A stretch of 44,177 nt of DNA from Nymphaea colorata. Its lineage: Eukaryota; Streptophyta; Magnoliopsida; Nymphaeales; Nymphaeaceae. Positions 14,604-27,681 of the stretch are shown piece after piece. The stretch spans positions 1 to 44,177 of the forward strand of contig NW_022204806.1 in NCBI RefSeq assembly GCF_008831285.2. The letters are read 5' to 3'. A program made the translations under genes and the position numbers. Positions within the stretch are counted from its first letter, which is position 1; each line of letters starts with the position of its first letter. The notes under the pieces are model-generated. The model had not been told where the DNA came from, made no database searches, and saw only the letters and a list, made by a program, of their open reading frames with translations.

Positions 14604-17600
14604 GTGTGCGTATGGATACAAATGAATGAGATGTAACAACATGTTCAACTTATTGAACAAACTACAAGGGATCAAACTAAACTAATCCATAGGTCTCCTT
14701 TACATCCATATAAACTTGTGAGTTTTTATCGTTTAAATCGTTGATCATAGATGTCATAACGAGTGAAACACATTAGGTTAATTATAAGACACCAATGAAT
14801 CACTCAAATCTCATTTATTTTCCACAAACTTGTGATTTGAATTCACTTAATCTAGCAATATGGATGTAACAACAAGTTAAGCACATTCAATTAAGTATGT
14901 GTGATCATTTGAATCACTTAAATCGCACTTGTATTGATACGAACTTGTGATTTCAATCATTTAGATCGTGCACTATAGTTGTAACAATAAATTCAACTCA
15001 TCGGACTAACTACACGCGTTTGTATCCACATGAACATGTGATTTCAATCATTTAAATCATTCATTATATATGTATTCCAAACAACTTCTGGTATCAAAGC
15101 CACTAGGTCATTCTATACGTAAGTAAGAAATGGTCACGCACATTCAATAATTATATATAACAAGTGATCAATTTCAATTATATGTAAATATATAACAAGT
15201 GAACACATTAGGTTACTTACAAGACACCAAATGAATCACTCCAATATCATTCATTTTCATACAAACTATGATTTTAATCTACTAAATCATTTAATATAGA
15301 CGTAACAACAAGTTAAGCACATTCAATTACGTATGTGTGATAAAATGAATCACTTAATCCACTCGTATTGATACGAACTTGTGATTTCAATTCCTTACAT
15401 CGATCACATAGATGTAAGAACTAGTTCAACTTATTGAACTAACTACAAGGGATCAAACTAATGCATAGGTCTTTTATCATACAAACTTGTAAGTTTTAAT
15501 CATTTAAATCATTGATCAAAGATGTAATAACAAGTGAACACAATAGGTTAACTACAAGACACCAAATGAATCACTCGAATCTCATTCATTTTCGCACAAA
15601 CTTGTGATTTCAATCTACTAAATCATTTATTATAGACGTAACAACAAGTTAAACACATTCAATTAAGTATGCATGATTATATGAATCACTTAAATCTCAC
15701 TTGTATTCGTACGAACATGTGATTTCAATCCTTTAGAACGTTCTATAGATGTAACAACAAATTCAACTCATCGGACTAACTACACGTGTCAAATATAGTG
15801 ACTTCAACCATTTGTTCCATATAAACTTGTGATTTCAACCATTTAAATCATTCATTATAGATGTAATAACAAGTGAAATACATTAGATTAACTATAAGGG
15901 ACCAATATAGTGACTTGACTCTCATTCATTTCCAAACGGACTTCTTTTTTCAAGCCACTAAGTCATTCTATACGTATGTAACAAATGGTTACGCACATTC
16001 AATTAAATATAAGTTATCAAATGTATGTAAGAACAAGTAAAAATGAATCACATAATCTCTCGATTAAACATAAGTGATCAAATGTATGTAATAACAAGTG
16101 AAACACATTAAGTTACCTGTAAGACACCAAATGAATCACTCGAATCCCATTCATTTTCATATAAACCTATGATTTGAATTTACTAAATCATTTAATATAA
16201 CGTAACAACAAGTTAAGTACATTCAATTAAATATGCGTGATCAATTGAATCACTTAAATCCCACTCGTATTGATGTGAACTTGTGCATCGATCACTATAG
16301 ATGTAACAACATGTTCAACTTATCGTACAAACTAGAAAGGATCAAACTAATGCATAGGTCTCCTTTATATCCATATAAACTTGTGAGTTTTAATTATTTA
16401 AATCATTGATCATGGATGTAATAACATGTGAAACACGTTAGGTTAACTATAAGACACCAAATGAATCACTCGAATCACATTCATTTTCATACAAACTTGT
16501 GATTTCAGTTCACTTAATCAAGCAACATGGATGTAACAATAAGTTAAGCACATTCAATTAAGTATGTGTGATCATTTGAATCACTTAAATCGCACTTGTA
16601 TTGATACGAACTTGTAATTTCAATCCTTTAGATCGTGCACTATAGTCGTACCAATACGAGTCAGATTTAAGTGATTCATATGATCACGCATACTTTATTG
16701 AATGTACTTGACTTATTGTTATATCCATGTTAAATGATTTAGTAGATTGAAATCACAGGCTTGCATGAAAATGAATGAGATTTGAGTGATTCATTTGGTG
16801 CCTATTGTTAACCTAATTCACTTGTTAAGCACATTCAATTAAATTACAAGTGAAACACATTAGGTTAACTATATGACACCAAATGAATCACTTGTTAAGG
16901 ACATCCGTATTAAGAATCATTATAAATGTAACAACTAGTGAAACACATTAGGTAAACCATAAGACACCAAATGAATCACTCGAATCTCATTCATTTTCAT
17001 ACAACTTGTGATTTCGATCTACTAAATCATTTAATATAGATTAACAACAAGTTAAACACATTCAATTAAGCATGCTGATCATATGAATCATTTAAATCTC
17101 ACTGTATTGGTACGAACGCGTGATTTCAATCCTTTAGATCGTTCACTATAGATGTAACAACAAATTCAATCATCGGACTAATTACACGCATCAAAGTAAT
17201 GCATAGATCCCATTTGTATCCATATGAACTTGCGATTTCAATCATTTAAATCATTCATTATAGATGTAATAACAAGTGAAATACACTAGATTAACTGTAA
17301 GGGACCAACTTAATGACCTGACTCTCATTCATTTCCAAACGAACTTCTTATTTCAAGCCACTAAGTCATTCTATACGTATGTAACAAATGGCTACGCACA
17401 CTCAATTAAATATATTGATCAAATATATGTAATAACAAGTGAAAATGAATCATTTAATCTCTCAATTAAATATATGTGATCAAATATATGTAATAACAAG
17501 TGAAACATATTAGGTTACCTACAAGACACCAAATGAATCACTCAAATCTCATTCATTTCCATACAAACCTATGATTTCAATATACTAAATCATTTAATAT

Positions 17601-17687
17601 AACGTAACAACAAGTTAAGCACATTCAATTAAGTATGCGTGATCAAATGAATCACTTAAATCTCACTCGTATGAGACGAGTGATTTA
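14604..17687 (+). repeat. HOR unit U6 (long form)
   Basis: This is a 3,084-bp copy and the most complete long-form unit of the left block. A local scramble with loss of about one half-monomer lies at 15145-15205. The long-form block is otherwise present in full, with only small deletions. The inverted dimer lies at 16651-16826. Confidence 0.9.
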
Positions 17688-20453
17688 GTGTGCGTATGGA
17701 TACAAATGAATGAGATGTAACAACATGTTCACTTATTGAACAAACTACAAGGGATCAAACTAAACTAATCCATAGGTCTCCTTTAATCCATATAAACTTG
17801 TGAGTTTTTATCGTTTAAATCGTGATCATAGATGTCATAACGAGTGAAACACATTAGGTTAATTATAAGACACCAAATGAATCACTCAAATCTCATTTAT
17901 TTTCACACAAACTTGTGATTTGAATTCACTTAATCTAGCAATATGGATGTAACAACAAGTTAAGCACATTCAATTAAGTATGTGTGATCATTTGAATCAC
18001 TTAAATCGCACTTGTATTGATACGAACTTGTATTTCAATCATTTAGATCGTGCACTATAGTTGTAACAATAATCAATTAATGATCATATGATCACATACT
18101 TTATTAATGTACGACTTATTGTTAATCCATTTAATGATTAGTAATTGAAATCACACTTCTGAATATCAATGACATTTAGTGATCATTTTCTATGTTAACT
18201 AATTATGTTAAGCACATTCAATTAAATACAAGTGAAACAATTATGTTAACATATGACAAATGAATCATTTAACATCCTATTAATATCATTATAATGTAAT
18301 AACAGTGAAACACATAGGTAACTACAAGACACCAAATGAATCACTCGAATTCATTCATTTCACAAACTTGTGATTCAATCTACTAAATCATTTAATATAG
18401 ACGTAACAACAAGTTAAACACATTCAATTAAGTATGCATTATATGAATCACTTAAATCTCACTTGTATTGTACGAACATGTGATTTCAATCCTTTAAACG
18501 TTCCCTATAGATGTAACACAAATTCAACTCATCGGACTAACTACACGTGTACAAATATAGTGACTTCAACCATTTGTATCCATATAAACTTGTGATTTCA
18601 ACCATTTAAATCATTCATTATGATGTAATAACAAGTGAAATACATTAATTAACTATAAGGGACCAATATAGTGACTTGACTCTCATTCATTTCCAAACGG
18701 ACTTCTTTTTTCAAGCCACTAAGTCATTCTATACGTATGTAACAAATGGTTACGCACATTCAATTAAATATAAGTTATCAAATGTATGTAAGAACAAGTA
18801 AAAATGAATGACATAATCTCTCGATTAAACATAAGTGATCAAATGTATGTAATAACAAGTGAAACACATTAAGTTACCTGTAAGACACCAAATGAATCAC
18901 TCGAATCCCATTCATTTTCATATAAACTTATGATTTGAATTTACTAAATCATTTAATATAAACGTAACAACAAGTTAAGTACATTCAATTAAATATGTGT
19001 GATCAATTGAATCACTTAAATCCCACTCGTATTGATGTGAACTTGTGCATCGATCACTATAGATATAACAACATGTCAACTTATCGTACAAACTAAAAAG
19101 GATCAAACTAATGCATAGGTCTCCTTTATATCCATATAAACTTGTGAGTTTTAATTATTTAAATCATTGATCATGAATGTAATAACATGTGAAACACGTT
19201 AGGTTAACTATAAGACACCAAATGAATCACTCGAATCACATTCATTTTCATAGAACTTGTGATTTCAGTTCACTTAATCAAGCAACATGGATGTAACAAT
19301 AAGTTAAGAAATTCAATTAAGTATGTGTGATCATTTGAATTACTTAAATCGCACTTATATTGATACGAACTTGTAATTTCAATCCTTTAGATCGTGCACT
19401 ATAGTCGTACCAATACGAGTCAGATTTAAGTGATTCATATGATCACGCATACTTTATTGAATGTACTTGACTTATTGTTATATCCATGTTAAATGATTTG
19501 GTAGATTGAAATCACAGGCTTGCTTGAAAATGAATGAGATTTGAGTGATTCATTTGGTGCCCTATTGTTAACCTAATTCACTTGTTAAGCACATTGAATT
19601 AAATTACAAGTGAAACACATTAGGTTAACTATATGACACCAAATGAATCACTTGTTAAGGACATCCGTATTAAGAATCTTATAAATGTAACAACTAGTGA
19701 AACACATTAGGTAAACCATAAGACACCAAATGAATCACTCAAATCTCATTCATTTTCATGCAAGCCTGTGATTTCGATCTACTAAATCATTTAACATGGA
19801 TATAACAATAAGTCAAGTACATTCAATAAAGCATGTGTGATCATATGAATCACTTAAATCTCACTCGTATTGGTACGAACGCGTGATTTCAATCCTTTAG
19901 ATCGTTCACTATAGATGTAACAACAAATTCAAATCATCGGACTAATTACACGCACTCAAAGTAATGCATAGATCCCATTTGTATGCATATGAACTTGCTA
20001 TTTCAATCATTTAAATCATTCATTATATATGTAATAACAAGTGAAATACACTAGATTAACTGTAAGGGACCAACTTAATGACCTGTCTCTCATTCATTTC
20101 TAAACGAACTTCTTATTTCAAGCCACTAAGTCATTCTATACGTATGTAACAAATGGCTACGCACACTCAATTAAATATATTGATCAAATATATGTAATAA
20201 CAAGTGAAAATGCATCATTTAATCTCTCAATTAAATATATGTGATCAAATATATGTAATAACAAGTGAAACATATTAGGTTACCTACAAGACACCAAATG
20301 AATCACTCAAATCTCATTCATTTCCATACAAACATATGATTTCAATATACTAAATCATTAATATAGACGTAACAACAAGTTAAGCACATTCAATTAAGTA
20401 TGCGTGATCAAATGAATCACTTAAATCTCACTCGTATCGAGACGAGTGATTTA
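17688..20453 (+). repeat. HOR unit U7 (long form, internally rearranged)
   Basis: This is a 2,766-bp copy. Its first ~380 bp are normal. At about 18070 it jumps into an eroded copy of the inverted dimer and its downstream sequence, and at about 18310 it jumps back to mid-unit sequence. The rest is a regular long-form unit with its own inverted dimer at 19410-19586. The unit therefore carries two inverted segments. Confidence 0.85.
18070..18320. repeat. Eroded chimeric satellite junction in U7
   Basis: After a normal TAGTTGTAACAATAA the sequence leaves the expected path. It follows the inverted dimer and its downstream flank (CATATGATCACATACTTTATT, then TTAAGCACATTCAATTAAAT, then ATGACAAATGAATCA), with about a quarter of the bases deleted in many small steps. 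It then re-enters a forward B monomer (ACTACAAGACACC). The deletion pattern is unlike anything else in the window and could be an assembly or consensus artefact. Confidence 0.7.
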
Positions 20454-22954
20454 GTGTGCGTATGGATACAAATGAATGAGATGTAACAACATGTTCAACT
20501 TATTGAACAAACTACAAGGGATCAAACTAAACTAATCCATAGGTCTCCTTTAAATCCATATAAACTTGAGAGTTTTTATCGTTTAAATCGTCGATCATAG
20601 ATGTCATAACGAGTGAAACACATTAGGTTAATTATAAGACACCAAATGAATCACTCAAATCTCATTTATTTTCACACAAACTTGTGATTTGAATTCACTT
20701 AATCTAGCAATATGGATGTAACAACAAGTTAAGCACATTCAATTAAGTATGTGTGATCATTTGAATCACTTAAATCGCACTTGTATTGATACGAACTTGT
20801 TATTTCAATCATTTAGATTGTGCACTATGGTTGTAACTATAAATTCAACTCATCGAACTAACTACACGCGTTTGTATCCACATGAACATGTGATTTCAAT
20901 CATTTAAATCATTCATTATATATGTATTCCAAACGAACTTCGGGTATCAAAGCCACTAGGTCATTTTTATACGTAAGTAAGAAATGGTCACGCACATTCA
21001 ATTAAATACAAGTAATCAATTATACGTAATAACAAGTGAAAATGAATCACTTAATCTCTCTCAATTAAATATAAGTGATCAAATATATGTAATAACAAGT
21101 GAAACACATTAGGTTACTTACAAGACACCAAATGAATCACTCCAATATCATTCCTTTTCATACAAACCTATGATTTTTATCTACTAAATCATTTAATATG
21201 GACGTAACAACAAGTTAAGCACATTCAATTACGTATGTGTGATAAAATGAATCACTTAAATCCCACTCGTATTGATACGAACTTGTGATTTCAATTCCTT
21301 ACATCGATCACCATAGATGTAAGAACTAGTTCAACTTATTGAACTAACTACAAGGGATCAAACTAATGCATAGGTCTCCTTTATATCCATACAAACTTGT
21401 AAGTTTTAATCGTTTAAATCATTGATCAAAGATGTAATAACAAGTGAAACACAATAGGTTAACTACAAGACACCAAATGAATCACTCGAATCTCATTCAT
21501 TTTCGCACAAACTTGTGATTTCAATCTACTAAATCATTTAATATAGACGTAACAACAAGTTAAACACATTCAATTTAGTATGCACGATTATATGAATCAC
21601 TTGAATCTCACTTGTATTCGTACGAACATGTGATTTCAATCCTTTACAACGTTCCCTATAGATGTAACAGCAAATTCAACTCATCGGACTAACTACACGT
21701 GTACAAATATAGTGACTTCAACCATTTGTATCCATATAAACTTGTGATTTCAACCATTTAAATCATTCATTATTGATGTAATAACAAGTGAAATACATTA
21801 GATTAACTATAAGGGACTAATATAGTGACTTGACTCTCATTCATTTCCAAACGGACTTCTTTTTTCAAGCCACTAAGTCATTCTATACGTATGTAACAAA
21901 TGGTTACGCACATTCAATTAAATATAAGTTATCAAATGTATGTAAGAACAAGTAAAAATGAATGACATAATCTCTCGATTAAACATAAGTGATCAAATGT
22001 ATGTAATAACAAGTGAAACACATTAAGTTACCTGTAAGACACCAAATGAATCACTCGAATCCCATCATTTTCATATAAACCTATGATTTGAATTTACTAA
22101 ATCATTTAATATAAACGTAACAATAAGTTAAGTACATTCAATTAAATATGCGTGATCAATTGAATCACTTAAATCCCACTCGTATTGATGTGAACTTGTG
22201 CATCGATCACTATAGATATAACAACATGTCCAACTTATCGTACAAACTAGAAAGGATCAAACTAATGCATAGGTCTCCTTTATATCCATATAAACTTGTG
22301 AGTTTAATTATTTAAATCATTGATCATGGAGGTAATAACATGTGAAACACGTTAGGTTAACTATAAGACACCAAATGAATCACTCGAATCACATTCATTT
22401 TCATACAAACTTGTGATTTCAGTTCACTTAATCAAGCAACATGGATGTAACAATACGTTAAGAAAATTCAATTAAGTATGTGTGATCATTTGAATCACTT
22501 AAATCGCACTTCTATTGATACGAACTTGTAATTTCAATCCTTTAGATCGTGCACTATAGTCGTACCAATACGAGTCAGATTTAAGTGATTGATATGATCA
22601 CGCATACTTTATTGAATGTACTTGACTTATTGTTATATCCATGTTAAATGATTTAGCATATTGAAATCACAGGCTTGCATGAAAATGAATGAGATTTGAG
22701 TGATTCATTTGGTGCCCTATTGTTAACCTAATTCACTTGTTAAGCACATTCAATTAAATTACAAGTGAAACATATTAGGTGACCTACAAGAGACCAAATG
22801 AATCACTCAAATCTCATTCATTTTCATACAAAGCTATGCTTTCAATATACTAAATCATTTAATATAGACGTAACAACAAGTTAAGCACATTCAATTAAGT
22901 ATGCTTGATCCAATGAATCACTTAAATCTCACTCGTATCGAGACGAGTGATTTA
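20454..22954 (+). repeat. HOR unit U8 (short form, long-form background)
   Basis: This 2,501-bp copy is the first without the 656-bp block. The joint is at about 22762, where ACAAGTGAAACATATTAGG follows the inverted dimer directly. Its single-base variants elsewhere match the long-form units, for example GAATCACTCAAATC at about 20648, CATTTGTATCC at about 21723 and CACGTTAGG at about 22348. They do not match the other short units. The inverted dimer lies at 22565-22741. Confidence 0.92.
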
Positions 22955-23894
22955 GTGTGCATATGGATACAAATGAATGAGATGTAACAACATGTTCAAC
23001 TTATTGAACAAACTACAAAGGATCAAACTAAACTAATCCATAGGTCTCCTTTACATCCATATAAACTTGTGAGTTTTTATCGTTTAAATCGTTGATCATA
23101 GATGTCATAACGAGTGAAACACATTGGGTTAATTATAAGACACCAAATGAATCACACAAATCTCATTTATTTTCACAGAAACTTGTTATTTGAATTCACT
23201 TCATCTAGCAATATGGATGTAACAACAAGTTAAGCACATTCAATTAAGTATGTGTGATCATTTAAACACTTAAATCGCACTTGTATTGATACGAACTTGT
23301 GATTTCAATCATTTAGATCGTGCACTATAGTTGTAACAATAAATTCAACTCACCGGACTAACTACATGCGTTTGTATCCACATAAAAAAGTAATTTCAAT
23401 CATTTAAATCACCCATTATATATATATTCCAAACAAACTTCTGGTATCAAAGCCACTAGGTCATTCTATACGTTAGTAAGAAATGGTCACGCACATTCAA
23501 TTAAATACAAGTGATCAATTATATGTAATAACAAGTGAAAATTAGTCACTTAATCTCTCTCGATTAAATATAAGTGATCAAATATATGTAATAACAAGTG
23601 AAACACATTAGGTTACTTACAAGACACCAAATGAATCATTCCAATATCATTCATTTTCATACAAACCTATGGTTTTAATCTACTAAATCATTTAATATAG
23701 GCGTAACAACAAGTTAAGCACATTCAATTACGTATGTGTGATAAAATGAATCACTTAAATCCCACTCGTATTGATACGAACTTGTGATTTCCATTCCTTA
23801 CATCGATCACCATAGATGTAAGAACTAGTTCAACTTATTGAACTAACTACAAGGGATCAAACTAATGCATAGGTCTCCTTTATGTCCACACAAA

Positions 23895-24239
23895 CTTGTA
23901 AGTTTTAATCATTTAAATCACTGATCAAATATGTAATAACAAGTGAAACACAATAGGTTAACTACAAGACACCAAATGAATCACTCGAATCTCATTCATT
24001 TTCACACAAACTTGTGATTTCAATCTACTAAATCATTTATTATAGACGTAACAACAAGTTAAACACATTCAATTAAGTATGCATGATTATATGAATCACT
24101 TAAATCTCACTTGTATTCGTACGAACATGTGATTTCAATCCTTTAGAACGTTCCCTATAGATGTAACAACAAATTCAACTCATCGTACTAACTACACGTG
24201 TACAAATATAGTGACTTCAACCATTTTTATCCATATAAA
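23895..24239 (+). repeat. Representative B-A-C monomer trimer (345 bp)
   Basis: Three consecutive monomers of 116, 115 and 114 bp show the three types. Type B (23895-24010) has AAGTGAAACACAATAGG and GACACCAAATGAATCACTCG. Type A (24011-24125) has AAGTTAAACACATTCAATTA and GAATCACTTAAATC. Type C (24126-24239) has AAATTCAACTCATCG and ACTAACTACACG. The B-A-C order recurs through the HOR, for example at 23066-23385 (C shortened), and at 24795 onward until C is cut by the inverted segment. The types are assigned by eye; a clustering tree would test them. Confidence 0.75.
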
Positions 24240-25065
24240 CTTGTGATTTCAACCATTTAAATCATTCATTATAGATGTAATAACAAGTGAAATACATTAG
24301 ATTAACTATAAGGGACCAATATAGTGACTTGACTCTCATTCACTTCCAAACGGACTTCTTTTTTCAAGCCACTAAGTCATTCTATACGTATGTAACAAAT
24401 GGTTACGCACATTGAATTAAATATAAGTTATGAAATGTATGTAAGAACAAGTAAAAATGAATCACATAATCTCTCGATTAAACATAAGTGATCAAATGTA
24501 TGTAATAACAAGTGAAACACATTAAGTTACCTGTAAGACACCAAATGAATAACTCGAATCCCATTCATTTTTATATAAACCTATGATTTGAATTTACTAA
24601 ATCATTTAATATAAACGTAACAACAAGTTAAGTACATTCAATTAAATATGTGTGATCAATTGAATCACTTAAATCCCACTCGTATTGATGTGAACTTGTG
24701 CATCGATCACTATAGATGTAACAACATGTTCAACTTATCGTACAAACTAGAAAGGATCAAACTAATGCATAGGTCTCCTTTATATCCATATAAACTTGTG
24801 AGTTTTAATTATTTAAATCATTGATCATGGATGTAATAACATGTGAAACATATTAGGTTAACTATAAGACACCAAATGAATCACTCGAATCACATTCATT
24901 TTCATACAAACTTGTGATTTCAGTTCACTTAATCAAGCAACATGGATGTAACAATAAGTTAAGCACATTTAATTAAGTATGTGTGATCATTTGAATCACT
25001 TAAATCGCACTTGTATTGATACGAACTTGTAATTTCAATCCTTTAGATCGTGCACTATAGTCGAA

Positions 25066-25242
25066 CCAATACGAGTCAGATTTAAGTGATTCATATGATT
25101 ACGCATACTTTATTGAATGTACTTGACTTATTGTTATATCCATGTTAAATGATTTAGTAGATTGAAATCACAGGCTTGCATGAAAATGAATGAGATTTGA
25201 GTGATTCATTTGGTGCCCTATTGTTAACCTAATTCACTTGTT
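25066..25242 (-). repeat. Inverted B-A dimer, one per HOR (representative)
   Basis: The reverse complement of this 177-bp segment reads as a normal B then A monomer, with CACCAAATGAATCACTC, CTGTGATTTCAATC and GAATCACTTAAATC in order. It is the only long monomer block on the minus strand. Equivalent segments lie at 2094-2269, 4525-4700, 7664-7838, 10695-10868, 13696-13872, 16651-16826, 19410-19586, 22565-22741, 30045-30221, 32545-32721, 35036-35212, 37527-37703, 40584-40760 and 43735-43911. An eroded extra copy lies within 18073-18210. Its position in the HOR is constant, so the inversion predates amplification of the unit. Confidence 0.92.
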
Positions 25243-25429
25243 AAGCACATTCAATTAAATTACAAGTGAAACATATTAGGTTACCTACAAGAGACCAAAT
25301 GAATCACTCAAATCTCATTCATTTCCATACAAACCTATGATTTCAATATACTAAATCATTTAATATTGACGTAACAACAAGTTAAGCACATTCAATTAAG
25401 TATGCTTGATCAAATGAATCACTTAAATC

Positions 25430-25451
25430 TCACTCGTATCGAGACGAGTGA
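25430..25451. repeat. HOR boundary hairpin
   Basis: TCACTCGT and ACGAGTGA form a perfect 8-bp stem around a 6-nt loop (ATCGAG). The hairpin lies 26 to 5 bp before the GTGTGCG landmark and is present at the boundaries seen, for example 3005-3026. Loop variants are ATTGAG (left units), ATCGAG, and ATCGAC (before U12 and U13). The 17.68-kb copy has lost one loop base. Sequence just to its right resembles a short reverse-oriented monomer fragment, so the hairpin probably marks an old inversion joint. Confidence 0.8.
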
Positions 25452-26450
25452 TTTAGTGTGCGTATGGATACAAATGAATGGATGTAACAACATGTTCAAC
25501 TTATTGAACAAACTACAAGGGATCAAACTAAACTAATCCACAGGTCTCCTTTACATCCATATAAACTTGTGAGTTTTTATCGTTTAAATCGTTGATCATA
25601 GATGTCATAACGAGTGAAACACATTAGGTTAATTATAAGACACCAAATGAATCACACAAATCTCATTTATTTTCACACAAACTTATTATTTGAATTCACT
25701 TCATCTAGCAATATGGATGTAACAACAAGTTAAGCACATTCAATTAAGTATGTGTGATCATTTAAATCACTTAAATCGCACTTGTATTGATACGAACTTG
25801 TGATTTCAATCATTTAGATCGTGCACTATAGTTGTAACAATAAATTCAACTCACCGGACTAACTACATGCGTTTGTATCCACATGAACATGTGATTTCAA
25901 TCATTTAAATCATTCATTATATATATATTCCAAACAAACTTCTGGTATCAAAGCCACTAGGTCATTCTATACGTTAGTAAGAAATGGTCACGCACATTCA
26001 ATTAAATACAAGTGATCAATTATATGTAATAACAAGTGAAAATCAGTCACTTAATCTCTCTCAATTAAATATAAGTGATCAAATATATGTAATAACAAGT
26101 GAAACACATTAGGTTACTTACAAGACACCAAATGAATCATTCCAATATCATTCATTTTCATACAAACCTATGATTTTAATCTACTAAATCATTTAATATA
26201 GGCGTAACAACAAGTTAAGCACATTCAATTACGTATGTGTGATAAAATGAATCACTTAAATCTCACTCGTATTGATACGAACTTGTGATTTCCATTCCTT
26301 ACATCGATCACCATAGATGTAAGAACTAGTTCAACTATTGAACTAACTACAAGGGATCAAACTAATGCATAGGTCTCCTTTATGTCCACACAAACTTGTA
26401 AGTTTTAATCATTTAAATCATTGATCAAATATGTAATAACAAGTGAAACA

Positions 26451-26455
26451 CAATA
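26451..26455. repeat. Target site duplication, left (CAATA)
   Basis: CAATA precedes the element's TG. In intact units the site reads GAAACACAATAGGTTAAC, so the target occurs once without the insertion. Confidence 0.9.
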
Positions 26456-27681
26456 TGTCACGACCCAATTTTTGACACCAAAAATTTTCTTTCATTTATA
26501 TAATATAGCGGAAGCAATATTGAGTCATGACCAGAACAGAAGACATTGTTTTATTTCGATAATAAAATACTGGACCCAAACAAAAATAACCACAAATCTC
26601 CAAAACCGACGCAGTGCCCAGAATGCCAATGCCCGTCCATCACAAGACTGAGGTCGTCGCTCCAAAGCCAAAATCTATCAAGGACTACCTGTAGATAGAA
26701 AGAAGGGTCAGAATTCCTCTGAGTGTGAGAAAATCCAGCCATGTGTGGAACATGGCCCATCAAAATAATATCTGGTTTTTGTAAAACAAATATCTTCAAA
26801 TCTTAACACATATTAGAGTAACGTCACATGTTCAGCAACAAAACGAGGTGTGCACAACCTCCCAAAATTTCGTAGGCTTCCAACCGTGGTCCTCTGACAA
26901 TGTCAAGGTCATCGTGCCGAGCAACAGAAATCCCCGTGGGCACTCACGGGCAGAACAGAACATCTCTTCACCAGGCGATCAACGGATCGAGGGCACCTGA
27001 AGTGAAGCCTCCTGAGATATCCCAGATCGCCGCTGCAGCAGCATGGTCTCTCTAGGAACCCGGGTGGAGAGACCAGGAGTCTCGCTCCCAAACAGAAACA
27101 GAACAGAATCCCGGGCCCTTGTGCCGCCCAATACCCTGTGGGCCCTCCAGTACAGCCAAAGGAGTGTGCGTCAACTGTGAGCTCAGACGCACCACTACCT
27201 CCCGGGACGAAACCGATCACTGGGCAAAACAGAAAGCTCGCACTCGCATAACCATTGCACAAAGTCCACGTTTCGCCTTCGAATTTCAAAAGTGAGAGTT
27301 TACCAATGCTAGACATCGTCTAGTACCTCTCACAGAAACCGTCCGCCCTCAGGCTCGGTTTTCCAAACAGAATAATTCAGCTATTTTAAATCTTAACTGA
27401 ATAGCAATCGAGCAAAACTCATTGCATCTAGAAACCTCTATTAGCAATATTATAATCCTTATTTGAAACAATAAAATTTGTATTTAAATTCTCAAACGTG
27501 ACTTTCCTCCTCTAATGGTTCCAAAGTTAATTTCAGAACCATATTTCTGAAATTTTAAACACCACAAAGAGCATCAAAAAGTAATATAGCATATCATGTC
27601 GTTTTTAATTTATAAAACCCCCTTTTTGTAATTTTTAAGAATTCAGGGGGTACCAAAACGTGATTTCTTATTAAATGCATG

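Larger units (their letters stand above)
22955..25455 (+). repeat. HOR unit U9 (short form, reference copy)
   Basis: This clean 2,501-bp copy was used to map monomers. The conserved core (CTTGTGATTTC or its equivalent) falls at about 23066, 23182, 23296, 23386, 23438, 23666, 23781, 23895, 24011, 24126, 24240, 24355, 24580, 24695, 24795, 24911, 25026 and 25334. Steps are 114-116 bp except for truncated monomers (about 90, 52 and 100 bp), two double steps of 225-228 bp, and the inverted dimer at 25066-25242. It carries the short-block variants GAATCACACAAATC and CTCACCGGACTA. Confidence 0.93.

Noticed and set aside
23442-23454. TGGTATCAAAGCC resembles the plant initiator-Met primer-binding site of LTR retrotransposons
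   Set aside because: It is in every HOR at the monomer core position and aligns with related monomer cores (CTTATTTCAAGCC), so it is a satellite variant with no LTR next to it.
26421-26651. Open frame across the left LTR/satellite junction
   Set aside because: It starts in satellite and ends in the LTR, so it exists only because of the insertion.
26909-27316. 135-aa minus-strand open frame, cysteine- and glycine-rich
   Set aside because: It lies inside the LTR in a less AT-rich stretch where long frames arise by chance, shows no recognisable domain, and has no coding context. Other LTR frames (26551-26799, 27643-27843, 27920-28132, 28154-28369, 28175-28381, 28276-28524, 28582-28821) overlap one another and are rejected for the same reason.
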